A stretch of 34,844 nt of DNA from Alphaproteobacteria bacterium (GTDB lineage: Bacteria > Pseudomonadota > Alphaproteobacteria > Rhizobiales > Amorphaceae), in contig JAUIJH010000042.1 in assembly GCA_030431335.1 (NCBI GenBank), positions 1-34,844 of the forward strand. The letters are read 5' to 3'. The notes under the pieces were generated by a model. The model had not been told where the DNA came from and did no database searches. It saw nothing but the letters and a program-made list of their open reading frames with translations. The position numbers and the translations under genes are program-made. Below are positions 9,418 to 19,123 of the stretch, one piece after another; position 1 is the first letter of the stretch, and the number at the start of each line of letters is the position of its first letter.

Positions 9418-9662
9418 TCCCCTGCGCCGCCCCGTGCGCCGCGCGACAAATCCCCTTCCTCCCACAGCGCCCAGGCATCGCGGGCGCGGGCGGCGTCGAT
9501 CGTCTGCAGGGCGTAGCCGACGTGGACGATCACGTGGTCGCCCGCGCGGGGCATGTCGTCCTGCAGGAGGAAGAGGCTCACGGTGCGAGTGACGCCCTTC
9601 GCTTCGCAGCGCGCGCTAAAACCCTCGATGTGGACGATCTGCATGGGGATGCCGAGGCACAT
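9414..9662 (-). CDS. hypC: HypC, hydrogenase assembly chaperone
   Basis: 82-residue HypC/HupF chaperone that binds HypD and delivers the Fe(CN)2CO group to the large subunit. It begins MCLGIPMQI, with the essential Cys directly after the initiator Met, and contains GDHVIVHVGYALQTID, both family hallmarks. An AGGAGCGAGGG stretch precedes the ATG at 9662. It is the first gene of the hyp-hydrogenase block, so the promoter should lie in 9663-9981. No hypA or hypB adjoins it. Confidence 0.95.
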   Translation of the reverse strand: MCLGIPMQIVHIEGFSARCEAKGVTRTVSLFLLQDDMPRAGDHVIVHVGYALQTIDAARARDAWALWEEGDLSRGARGGAGE

Positions 9663-9784
9663 GTTCCGCCCTCGCTCCTACCCGCGTGCCGCAGCCGGCC
9701 GGCGCGCCGATGGACGCGCGCGGCGGCGGCTCGACTCGGCGCGGAACTGCCGGCAATCGGACATTGTGTCCTCCCAGAGCACGA

Positions 9785-9810
9785 CCCGCTCGAGCGGGTT
9801 CGCTCGAGCG
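9785..9810. repeat. Two adjacent CTCGAG-centred palindromes
   Basis: CCCGCTCGAGCGGG (9785-9798) is a perfect 14-bp palindrome. Two bases later CGCTCGAGCG (9801-9810) repeats its core as a perfect 10-bp palindrome. The two copies share CGCTCGAGCG and are centred 14 bp apart, so both could face nearly similar sides of the helix. They lie 123-148 bp upstream of hypC. They could be a double operator, or could fold as one larger hairpin. Confidence 0.6.
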
Positions 9811-9909
9811 GACGGCAAGGTGCTCGCTCAACATCTCCGGTGCGATTGTCCGACCGCTCGGATCGGTCCAGCCCGCCCGCGATGCGCGCTTTTGCGTATA
9901 GCGGCGCGG

Positions 9910-9930
9910 GCCGGGATTGACCATCCCGGC
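9910..9930. repeat. 8-bp inverted repeat upstream of hypC
   Basis: GCCGGGAT and ATCCCGGC are perfect inverted arms around a 5-nt spacer (TGACC). The element lies about 250 bp upstream of hypC and 52 bp past the end of the phasin-like gene. It could be an operator or a short terminator stem for the latter gene, although no T-run follows on the minus strand. Confidence 0.5.
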
Positions 9931-9981
9931 GAACCCGGCGCGAGGGGGGCGGCGGACGCGATGCCGCCGGCCTCGGGCGTG

Positions 9982-10629
9982 TCAGTCGATGGCCGGCGCC
10001 TTCGGCTCGCTGAGCTGCTCCTGAAAATCGCCGAATGCTTTCATCATGCTGCGGCCCATGGTGGCGTTGATCCGCTGCGCCTCGATGGCATAGTCCTCGA
10101 ACGCCGTGCCGAAGAACCGCGTCAGGCAGTGGGTGGCGTCGAAGACGCCTTCGCAGCGGGCGAGCGAGCTCATCAACTGCGCGTCCTTCTCCAGCCGCTG
10201 GCCGATGAAACCGCCCGTCTCGGCCGTCCAATCGCTCATGGTGCGGAACATGTCGAAGGTGGCGATGCTCAACATCTCGTAACCAGGCATCACGACAGGG
10301 ATTTCGGGCGTCGCATCTTGCGTCTGCATGGTCGAATTCCTCGCTGGTTGGTCTGGTTGGTCGATGGTCCCGGCGGCTTCGGTCCTGAGTTTGAGGGCGG
10401 AGGCGGTGGGGCAGGGCGAGCGCGGCTTCTCCCCATCGTCCGCTTTGGGTTCCTCCTCGTCCGCGCCGCTTTCCTCGGGCGGGGCGCCGGCGGGCTCGGT
10501 CATGGCCGGCGGGTCGCTCGCCGGAAAGGTCTCGTCCAGGGCTTCGTCGAGCAGCGCCTCGGTGTGCGCCTTGTCCTGCGAGACGGTCGTCTTTCGGGTG
10601 GGGCGCGTCGCTTTGGGTTGATCGCTCAT
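9982..10629 (-). CDS. Acidic DETFPASDPPA-motif domain joined in frame to a phasin-like domain
   Basis: One open frame of 215 residues. Residues 1-45 contain ALLDEALDETFPASDPPAM, a motif I know from small stand-alone alphaproteobacterial proteins of unknown function. Residues 45-100 are low-complexity acidic and Pro-rich. The last 115 residues (from MQTQDATPEI) form a helical phasin-like domain (DMFRTMSDWTAETGGF, FGTAFEDYAIEAQRINATMG), a family that coats polyhydroxyalkanoate granules or binds storage polymers. Both the ATG at 10629 (GGAGG about 5 nt upstream) and the internal ATG at 10329 (GAGGA about 7 nt upstream) have good ribosome sites. The phasin part (9982-10329) may therefore be made alone as well as fused. 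A natural fusion and a lost stop codon are both possible. Confidence 0.72.
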   Translation of the reverse strand: MSDQPKATRPTRKTTVSQDKAHTEALLDEALDETFPASDPPAMTEPAGAPPEESGADEEEPKADDGEKPRSPCPTASALKLRTEAAGTIDQPDQPARNSTMQTQDATPEIPVVMPGYEMLSIATFDMFRTMSDWTAETGGFIGQRLEKDAQLMSSLARCEGVFDATHCLTRFFGTAFEDYAIEAQRINATMGRSMMKAFGDFQEQLSEPKAPAID

Positions 10630-10711
10630 CGTGCCTCCGGAAATGGGAGAGGCGATGGCTTGCCTCCACCTGGTTGTATCTGCCGGCGTACCGGCCGAAC
10701 GTGACACTGGC

Positions 10712-10730
10712 CCATGTGAACCATGTGAAC
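10712..10730. repeat. Tandem 9-bp direct repeat
   Basis: CCATGTGAA occurs twice back to back (10712-10720 and 10721-10729). It lies between the FNR-type box at 10750-10763 and the start of the phasin-like gene, about where the transcription start would be expected. It may be a second regulator site or chance. Confidence 0.5.
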
Positions 10731-10749
10731 AGCGCGATGCCGCGATGCA

Positions 10750-10763
10750 TTGACATGCGTCAA
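10750..10763. promoter_or_regulatory. FNR/FixK-type box, perfect palindrome, ahead of the phasin-like gene
   Basis: TTGACATGCGTCAA has perfect TTGAC/GTCAA half-sites with a 4-nt spacer. The centre is about 127 bp upstream of the minus-strand start at 10629. With activation from about -41.5 this leaves an untranslated leader of roughly 85 nt. A plausible target of the FNR-like regulator at 27555-28238. Confidence 0.65.
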
Positions 10764-10774
10764 GCGCTGCCGAG

Positions 10775-10810
10775 CGCCCCTCGCCGCGCCGGACCGCGCG
10801 GCGAGGGGCG
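10775..10810. repeat. Perfect 14-bp inverted repeat (strong GC hairpin)
   Basis: Arms 10775-10788 and 10797-10810 are exact reverse complements (CGCCCCTCGCCGCG on the left) around an 8-nt loop. It begins 11 bp beyond the FNR-type box. No T-run follows on either strand, so a standard intrinsic terminator is unlikely. It may insulate the divergent promoters or fold in a transcript leader. Confidence 0.6.
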
Positions 10811-10989
10811 GTTGCCGCAGAATCGCCCCCCACGACTTCACCCAGCGTCGCGCGCAAGTAATCGGCGACTTGGCTCACCTCGAACCGGACTTCACCGACG
10901 ACGTGGAAGAGCGCGACGCTCCTGGCCTTCAGGTCCAGTGGGCAGGGTTCACCTGACCGTCACGACGAACGCGCTTTGCGGACGCGCGC

Positions 10990-11003
10990 TTGATCTTCCT
11001 CAA
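10990..11003. promoter_or_regulatory. FNR-like box, one mismatch
   Basis: TTGATCTTCCTCAA has a consensus TTGAT half-site and CTCAA in place of ATCAA. It lies 264 bp upstream of the phosphoribosyltransferase start, farther than usual for direct activation. It could serve an upstream promoter or be fortuitous. Confidence 0.35.
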
Positions 11004-11202
11004 GTCGCCACGCTTCCAGTGCAACGCTCGGCGGCTGCGGCGGGAGAACGCATCGCACTCGATCCCGTCCGGTGATCCACGACTGCCCATCATGGCTGGC
11101 TTCTCCAGGATGCTTCACGCCAAGTATATTGGAGTGGAGGGCCAATCGCGACGGGGTGCGGAGCAGTATTCGAGTTCTGCGACACTTACCCGCCGCTGGG
11201 CG

Positions 11203-11216
11203 TTGACACTTCGCAA
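11203..11216. promoter_or_regulatory. FNR/FixK-like box ahead of the phosphoribosyltransferase gene
   Basis: TTGACACTTCGCAA has one perfect TTGAC half-site and CGCAA as the other half. The centre is about 57 bp upstream of the ATG at 11267. If it works at -41.5, transcription would start just before the ribosome site. Same variant form as the boxes at 4990-5003 and 20443-20456. Confidence 0.45.
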
Positions 11217-11266
11217 TGGACCCCGCGCCCGCCGGGTCCATTGTCGCGCATCGCAGGAGGAAAGCC

Positions 11267-11911
11267 ATGCCTTTCGCCGACCGTCGCGACGCCGGACGCC
11301 AACTCGCCGACCTGCTGCTGGCGTACAAGGACACGAACGCCCTCGTCCTCGCGCTGCCGAGGGGCGGCGTGCCCGTCGCCTACGAGGTGGCGCGCGCGCT
11401 TCACCTTCCGCTCGACATCATGCTCGTGCGCAAGCTGGGCGTCCCCGGGCACGAGGAGTTCGCCATGGGGGCGATCGCCAACGGCGACGTCGAGGTCCTC
11501 AACCAGGACGTGGTCGACAGCCTGGAGATCCCGCCCGACGTGATCGAGGCGGTCGCGGCGACCGAGCGCGCCGAACTCGCCCGGCGCAACGCGATCTACC
11601 GCGCGGGCAGGCCGGCGCCGGATTTGCGCGACAGGACCGTCATCATCGTGGACGACGGCATCGCGACCGGTGCGGACATGCGGGCCGCCGTGGAGGCGGC
11701 CAACGCGCAGCACGCCGGGCGCGTCGTGGTCGCGGCGCCGGTGGCGTCGCGTTCGGCGGCCGCGATGCTCAAGGAGATGGTCGACGAGGCGGCCCTGCTG
11801 GAGGTGCCGAAATCGTTCGTCGGCGTCGGGATGTTCTATCGCGACTTCAGCCAGACGCCGGACGAGGACGTGCAGCGCCTCCTGGCGGACGCTCAAGCCG
11901 TGTTCGAATAA
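11267..11911 (+). CDS. Phosphoribosyltransferase-family protein
   Basis: 214-residue type I PRTase fold. The PRPP-binding signature is clear: VIIVDDGIATGADM (about residue 126), preceded by LALPRGGVPVAYEVA and LVRKLGVPGHEEFAMGAI. Stand-alone members of this subfamily, and fusions to alpha/beta hydrolase or erythromycin-esterase-like domains, occur in stress loci; the base acceptor is not known. The ATG at 11267 is chosen because a perfect GGAGG lies 6 nt upstream, while an upstream in-frame ATG at 11216 has none. It converges with the end of the ATPase operon, 22 bp away. Confidence 0.85.
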   Translation: MPFADRRDAGRQLADLLLAYKDTNALVLALPRGGVPVAYEVARALHLPLDIMLVRKLGVPGHEEFAMGAIANGDVEVLNQDVVDSLEIPPDVIEAVAATERAELARRNAIYRAGRPAPDLRDRTVIIVDDGIATGADMRAAVEAANAQHAGRVVVAAPVASRSAAAMLKEMVDEAALLEVPKSFVGVGMFYRDFSQTPDEDVQRLLADAQAVFE

Positions 11912-11933
11912 GCCGCGCCCGGCCCCGGCCGCC

Positions 11934-12802
11934 TCAGCTCGGATGGTCGAGCTCGGCGCTCGCGCCGGCGGCCAGCTCGACGATCTCGTTGGTGATCTCG
12001 TCCTGGCGCAGGCGGCGGTGGGTGGCGCGCAGCTCCTCCAGCTTGTCGCCGACGTTGGAGCGGGCGGCGATCATCGCGTGCATGCGCGCGTCGTTCTCGG
12101 CCGCGAACGACAGCATGGCCGCCTCGCACAATTCGGCGAAGATGAACTCCTCGGCGAGCTGGGCCACCAGCGTCCTCGGATCCTGGGTGACCAGCGGCGG
12201 GAGGGCGCGCGGGGAGACCGAAAACCGGCCGAAATCCAGCGGCACGAGGGTCCGCTCCACGATCTCCAGCGCCCCGCCCGAGGAGGGGGTGGCATGGACG
12301 ATGGCGACCCGCGTGGCGCCGGCGGTCAGGCGGTCGTAGAGCGCGTCGGCGAGCTGGTCGGCGAGGGCGGGCACTTCATCGGCGTGGGCGGCCATGGGCG
12401 CCGACCAGCCCACCGGCAGGCCGCGCTCCTCGGCCAGCATCAGCCCGCGATCGCCGACCAGGAGGAGGTCCGTCGCCTGGCCGCGCGCGCTGTCCATCTG
12501 GCGCGCGACGGCGGCGAGCACGCGCTCGTTGAACGGGCCGGCAAACCCCTGCTCCGAGCACAGCGCGATCAGGATGCGCGGCTCCGGCCCGTGCCCGCGC
12601 TGATGGGGGTCCGCGCCGTCGGGGAGCAGCGCGAGCGCCTCGCCGATGGCGCCGCCGACGGTGTCGGCATAGGCGCGGATGCCGGCGAGCCGCCCGCGCG
12701 CTTCGCGTGCCCGCGCGGCCGCGATCCCGCGCATCGCGGTGACGACGGATTCCAGCTGGTGGACGCTGCCGATCTGCTGCTCGACGTCGCTCAGCCGCTC
12801 GG

Positions 12803-12806
<4 letters not shown>
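11934..12806 (-). CDS. atpG: N-ATPase gamma subunit
   Basis: Central-stalk subunit (290 residues) that couples rotation of the c ring to catalysis in alpha3beta3. The N-terminal helix ([33 protein letters not shown]) and the C-terminal helix ([34 protein letters not shown]) are the coiled-coil pair; the RQ.xIT.E pattern is the gamma signature. The start ATG at 12806 makes an ATGA overlap with atpA. It is the last gene of the operon, as in other N-ATPase loci, and ends 22 bp from the convergent phosphoribosyltransferase gene with no clear terminator. Confidence 0.93.
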
Positions 12807-14348
<1,542 letters not shown>

Positions 14349-14368
<20 letters not shown>

Positions 14369-15098
14369 GGCGCTTCAGATCGGCTTGGAGCTGGTCGAGG
14401 TCGGCGCGAAAGCTGTTGCGGACCTCGGCGTGGGGGGCGTGGATTTCCAGCCCGGCGATCAGCGCCGGGTCGACGGAGGCCTCGATCTCGATTTCGCGGG
14501 CGAGCGCCTTGTTGAGAGCGTCCCGGCATTGCGACAACTCCCCGTCGGTCATCTTTCGCGCCGCCGTGATGGGGAGCGGCGCGCCGTCGGCGCCGAGCTT
14601 GGCGCGGATCTCGTCCGGCAGCGCCGCGACGCCCTGCGCGAGGCCGTCGACGAAGCCGGCGACGCGCGCCTCGTCGGGCAGCCGGTCGAGGAGCCGGGCG
14701 GCGATGTCGACGGCGAGATCGGTGGCCTTGTCCGCCACCTCGTGCTGCCCGGCGGCGCGCGCGCGGGCGATGTCGCTCTCGGCATCCGCGCGGAGCTTGT
14801 CGGCCTCCTCGCGGGCCGCGGCGATCAGCGCGGCCTTCTGGGCCGCCACGTCCGCGCTGGCCGCCTTCATCGCCGCGCTGCGATTGGCGGCAAGCTCGGC
14901 GGCCTCGGCCTGCGCCTTGGCCTTTTCCTCCAACGCGGCCGCCCGCGCGGCCTGCGCCTGCGCGACGATGCCTTGGGCCGCCGCCTGCCGCTTCGCCAGG
15001 ATGTCCACCACCGGGCGGAACAGGAACCGGCTGAGCAGCCACACCAGCACGAGCGCGTTGATCGCCTGGAGCGCCAGCGTCCACCAGTCGATCGTCAT
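14349..15098 (-). CDS. atpF: N-ATPase b subunit with delta-like C-terminal domain
   Basis: Peripheral-stalk subunit of 249 residues, about 90 longer than a usual b subunit. Residues 1-30 are one membrane helix ([20 protein letters not shown]), and residues 30-140 are a charged Ala-rich coiled coil. Residues 170-245 resemble the C-terminal domain of the delta/OSCP subunit: [17 protein letters not shown] followed by [13 protein letters not shown] and [14 protein letters not shown], the place where delta has DPxLIGG and SxxxxLxxL. The operon has no separate delta gene, so this domain may replace it. The start ATG at 15098 lies 16 bp after atpE. Confidence 0.92.
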
Positions 15099-15114
15099 GG
15101 CCGAACCACCGCCG

Positions 15115-15360
15115 CTACTGGATGAACGGATTGGCGAACAGGACGAGCAGGGCGATGACGAGACAGTAGATCGCCATCGTCTCGATCATCGCGAGGCCGA
15201 CGAAGAGGGTGCGCGACAGCGTGCCGGCGGCTTCCGGCTGGCGTGCGATGGCATCCATGGCGGCGGCCACCGCCCGCCCCTCGGCCAGCGCCGGGCCGAT
15301 GGCGCCGAACGAAACGGCGATCGCGGCCGCGAGGATACTGACGATCTCGATCCAGTTCAT
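15115..15360 (-). CDS. atpE: N-ATPase c subunit (rotor ring)
   Basis: 81-residue two-helix proteolipid. The loop is ARQPEAAG. Helix 2 carries the ion-binding Glu60 in AMIETMAIYCL; Thr61 and Tyr65 fall where Ser66 and Tyr70 of the Ilyobacter Na+ ring lie. Helix 1 has Glu27 (GPALAEG) at the place of the Ilyobacter Gln32, giving two carboxylates per subunit. N-ATPases as a family were predicted to move Na+, while one Burkholderia N-type ring was reported as proton specific, so the ion here is open. The start ATG at 15360 makes an ATGA overlap with atpB; the longer open frame is shadow. Confidence 0.95.
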   Translation of the reverse strand: MNWIEIVSILAAAIAVSFGAIGPALAEGRAVAAAMDAIARQPEAAGTLSRTLFVGLAMIETMAIYCLVIALLVLFANPFIQ

Positions 15361-16064
15361 GACTTGCCCCGTGGTTGGCCGCCGCCTGCGGGCTGGCCTG
15401 GTTGCTGGTCGGCGACGGCCGCGCCGATGAAGACCATCGAGAGGACGGCGAAGATGTAGGCCTGCACGGCGCCGGTGAGGAGATCGAGCGCCATCAGCGG
15501 GATGGGCACGAGCAGGCCGGCGAGCGACAGGATGATGCCGACGATGAACACCCCGCTCATGATGTTTCCGAACAGGCGCACGATGAGCGAGAAGGTACGG
15601 GTGAACTGTTCGACGATGTTGAGCGGGATCATCACCCATGTCGGCTCGGCGAAGGTCTTGAGGTAGCCCCAGGTGCCGCGCGTGCGGATGCCGAAATAAA
15701 AGGTCGCGCCGAGCACGATCAGCGCGAGCGCCGCGTCCGTCTCCAGATGGGCCGTGGGCGGCTCGATGCCCGGCACCAGCGCGGAGCAGTTGGCGACGAG
15801 CACATAGGCGAAGATGGTGCCGATCAGCGCCCGGAAGGGGCCGGGATCGGCCTGCATGGTGTCGCGGATCTGGCCGTTCAGCGTGTCGACGAAGAGCTCC
15901 AGCGCCGCCTGGCCGCGGGAGGGCTGCAGCGACAGCTTGCGCGTCACCGCCACCGACAGGGCGACGAGCAGCGCCATGATGGCCCAGGTCACCAGCACGG
16001 GCTCGGTGATGGGCACCGGCCCCAGCCGGAAGACCGGCTCCAGGACAAGCGGGGACCCGTTCAA
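15357..16064 (-). CDS. atpB: N-ATPase a subunit
   Basis: Stator channel subunit of 235 residues with about five membrane helices. The essential Arg is seen in TFSLIVRLFGNIMSG (about residue 165), and GAVQAYIFAVLSMVFIGAA forms the last helix. The family-typical start PVPITEPVLVTWAIMALLVAL follows a TTG start at 16064. This TTG overlaps the atpR stop (TTGA), which decides the start because there is no in-frame ATG or GTG nearby and the upstream frame is shadow of atpR. Confidence 0.93.
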   Translation of the reverse strand: MNGSPLVLEPVFRLGPVPITEPVLVTWAIMALLVALSVAVTRKLSLQPSRGQAALELFVDTLNGQIRDTMQADPGPFRALIGTIFAYVLVANCSALVPGIEPPTAHLETDAALALIVLGATFYFGIRTRGTWGYLKTFAEPTWVMIPLNIVEQFTRTFSLIVRLFGNIMSGVFIVGIILSLAGLLVPIPLMALDLLTGAVQAYIFAVLSMVFIGAAVADQQPGQPAGGGQPRGKS

Positions 16065-16345
16065 GCGATGGCTCCGACGCGCTTCATGACGATCTGGCGG
16101 GCGACGAGAAGCCCGAGCGCGCCGGACAGCAGCGGCAGGGCGCCCATCAGCGACAGGAGGGCGAACGCCGCGACCAGCAGCGCGAAGCGGCCGAGCTGGA
16201 CAGCGAACGCGCGCGCCATCGAGCCCGGCTGCGCGAACAGGCGCGCATTCCACCACAGCGACCCGAAATGCACCGTCCCGGCGAGGGCGCCGAGGAGGAG
16301 GCCGAGGCCGGCCTCGGATACGAGGGACAGGATCGTCGTGTTCAT
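16061..16345 (-). CDS. atpR: N-ATPase accessory membrane subunit AtpR
   Basis: 94-residue membrane protein with three predicted helices (SEAGLGLLLGALAGTVHFGS, GRFALLVAAFALLSLMGALP, LLSGALGLLVARQIVM). AtpR is found only in N-ATPase operons; a role in assembling or interacting with the c ring has been proposed, with Arg residues in its membrane part (RAFAVQLGR) as candidates. The ATG at 16345 makes an ATGA overlap with atpQ. Assignment rests on position, length and helix pattern as much as on sequence. Confidence 0.85.
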   Translation of the reverse strand: MNTTILSLVSEAGLGLLLGALAGTVHFGSLWWNARLFAQPGSMARAFAVQLGRFALLVAAFALLSLMGALPLLSGALGLLVARQIVMKRVGAIA

Positions 16346-16628
16346 AGCTTGTGCATCCATTTCCAGGCGGACCAGAAACCGAAGGCGGCGCCCAACATGA
16401 GAAGCGGCGCCGAGAAGAAGACGCCGGTGTCGGCGAGCCGATCGAGCCACCGCCCGATGAAGAGCCCGGCGAGCATCGGCACGACGATGGTCCAGCCGAG
16501 GATGCCGATCTGCCCGAGCCGCCGGCCGAGCGAGGGTTCGGGCACCTCGCGCCCCTCCGCCGCCCGCTCGGCGGCCCGCTTGGCCGCGTCCGCCAGCTTG
16601 CCGGCGCCGTTGGGCCGCCCGGCCTCGC

Positions 16629-16632
<4 letters not shown>
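16342..16632 (-). CDS. atpQ: N-ATPase accessory subunit AtpQ (AtpI-like)
   Basis: 96 residues: a charged N-terminal segment (KLADAAKRAAERAAEGREV), then two membrane helices (GILGWTIVVPMLAGLFIGRW and FFSAPLLMLGAAFGFWSAWK). The GxxxGRWLD pattern in helix 1 is shared with AtpI/AtpQ proteins linked to c-ring assembly or Mg2+ transport. The GTG start at 16632 overlaps the atpC stop (GTGA), which I prefer over the ATG at 16692 inside atpC. Confidence 0.85.
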
Positions 16633-18565
<1,933 letters not shown>

Positions 18566-19042
18566 CTAGGCGCCGGCGGGCGATGCCGCGGCATCGCCGA
18601 GGTGGACGAAATCGGTGTGTCCGAACCCCTTGCCGTAGTCGAGCACGGAGACCACTTGCGGGCGGATCCGCACGAGGGCCATCTCGGCGTCCTCCAGCGG
18701 CGCGAAGTCCTTCACCTGCGGAAACTTCGCCAGCATCCTTTCGTAGGCGCGGGCGGTTTCGGCCGGGTCGGTGACCACCTCCGCGATGCCGGCCAGCGAG
18801 AGGCCGCGGATCTCGTCCCACGTCCGGTAGGGCAGGTTGACGGTGACCGAGACGCGCCCGTCGCGCTCGATGTTGTGCGCCTTCTGCGAGCCGCTCCCGC
18901 AGCCGAAATAGAGCGTCGTCCCGTCATTGACGAAGCTCACGGTCGTTGCTTGCGGATACCCGTCCTCGCGCAAGGTGGCGACGGTCATGTCCGCCGCCCG
19001 CCCGAGGATGTCGGCAATCACGTCGCTCAGCTCTTTTTGCAT
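18566..19042 (-). CDS. Pyridoxamine 5'-phosphate oxidase (PPOX) family FMN-binding protein
   Basis: 158-residue split-barrel flavin-binding protein. Seen: MTVATLREDGYPQATTVSFV near the N-terminus, where the family binds the FMN phosphate, then TLYFGCGSGSQKAHNIERDG and RVSVTVNLPY. The C-terminal segment VVSVLDYGKGFGHTDFV is also typical. Substrate unknown. A GAGAGGA ribosome site precedes the ATG at 19042. It is 15 bp from atpD on the same strand, so it is probably co-transcribed with the N-ATPase; any functional link to the ATPase is unproven. Confidence 0.85.
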   Translation of the reverse strand: MQKELSDVIADILGRAADMTVATLREDGYPQATTVSFVNDGTTLYFGCGSGSQKAHNIERDGRVSVTVNLPYRTWDEIRGLSLAGIAEVVTDPAETARAYERMLAKFPQVKDFAPLEDAEMALVRIRPQVVSVLDYGKGFGHTDFVHLGDAAASPAGA

Positions 19043-19123
19043 GGATCCTCTCCCGGCGGCGGCCCGCCCGATGCGCGCGCCGCCCGTGTCCGCTGTCGAT
19101 GCCGCCCCGGGCCGCGCACCCGG

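Larger units (their letters stand above)
9663..9981. promoter_or_regulatory. Putative promoter region of the hyp-hydrogenase block
   Basis: 319 bp without a supported gene, between hypC and the end of the phasin-like gene. It is slightly less GC-rich than its flanks. It holds two palindromic elements, listed separately (9785-9810 and 9910-9930), and a TATACG hexamer on the minus strand (about 9895-9901) that could act as a -10 element, though no good -35 is spaced to it. I looked for a sigma-54 pattern and for a full FNR box on the minus strand and found neither. Confidence 0.45.
10630..11266. promoter_or_regulatory. 640-bp divergent intergenic region rich in regulatory motifs
   Basis: Lies between the phasin-like gene (minus) and the phosphoribosyltransferase (plus). 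It holds a 9-bp tandem direct repeat (10712-10730), a perfect FNR/FixK-type box (10750-10763), a 14-bp-arm hairpin (10775-10810), and two more FNR-like boxes (10990-11003, 11203-11216). The stretch 10820-10960 has a protein-like minus-strand translation (for example KARSVALFHVVGEV) but no convincing start or stop; I do not call a gene there. Confidence 0.6.

Noticed and set aside
9663-9981. Sigma-54 promoter for the hydrogenase maturation genes
   Set aside because: No TGGCAC-N5-TTGCW match on the minus strand; partial GCAA/GTGC pieces are not correctly spaced.
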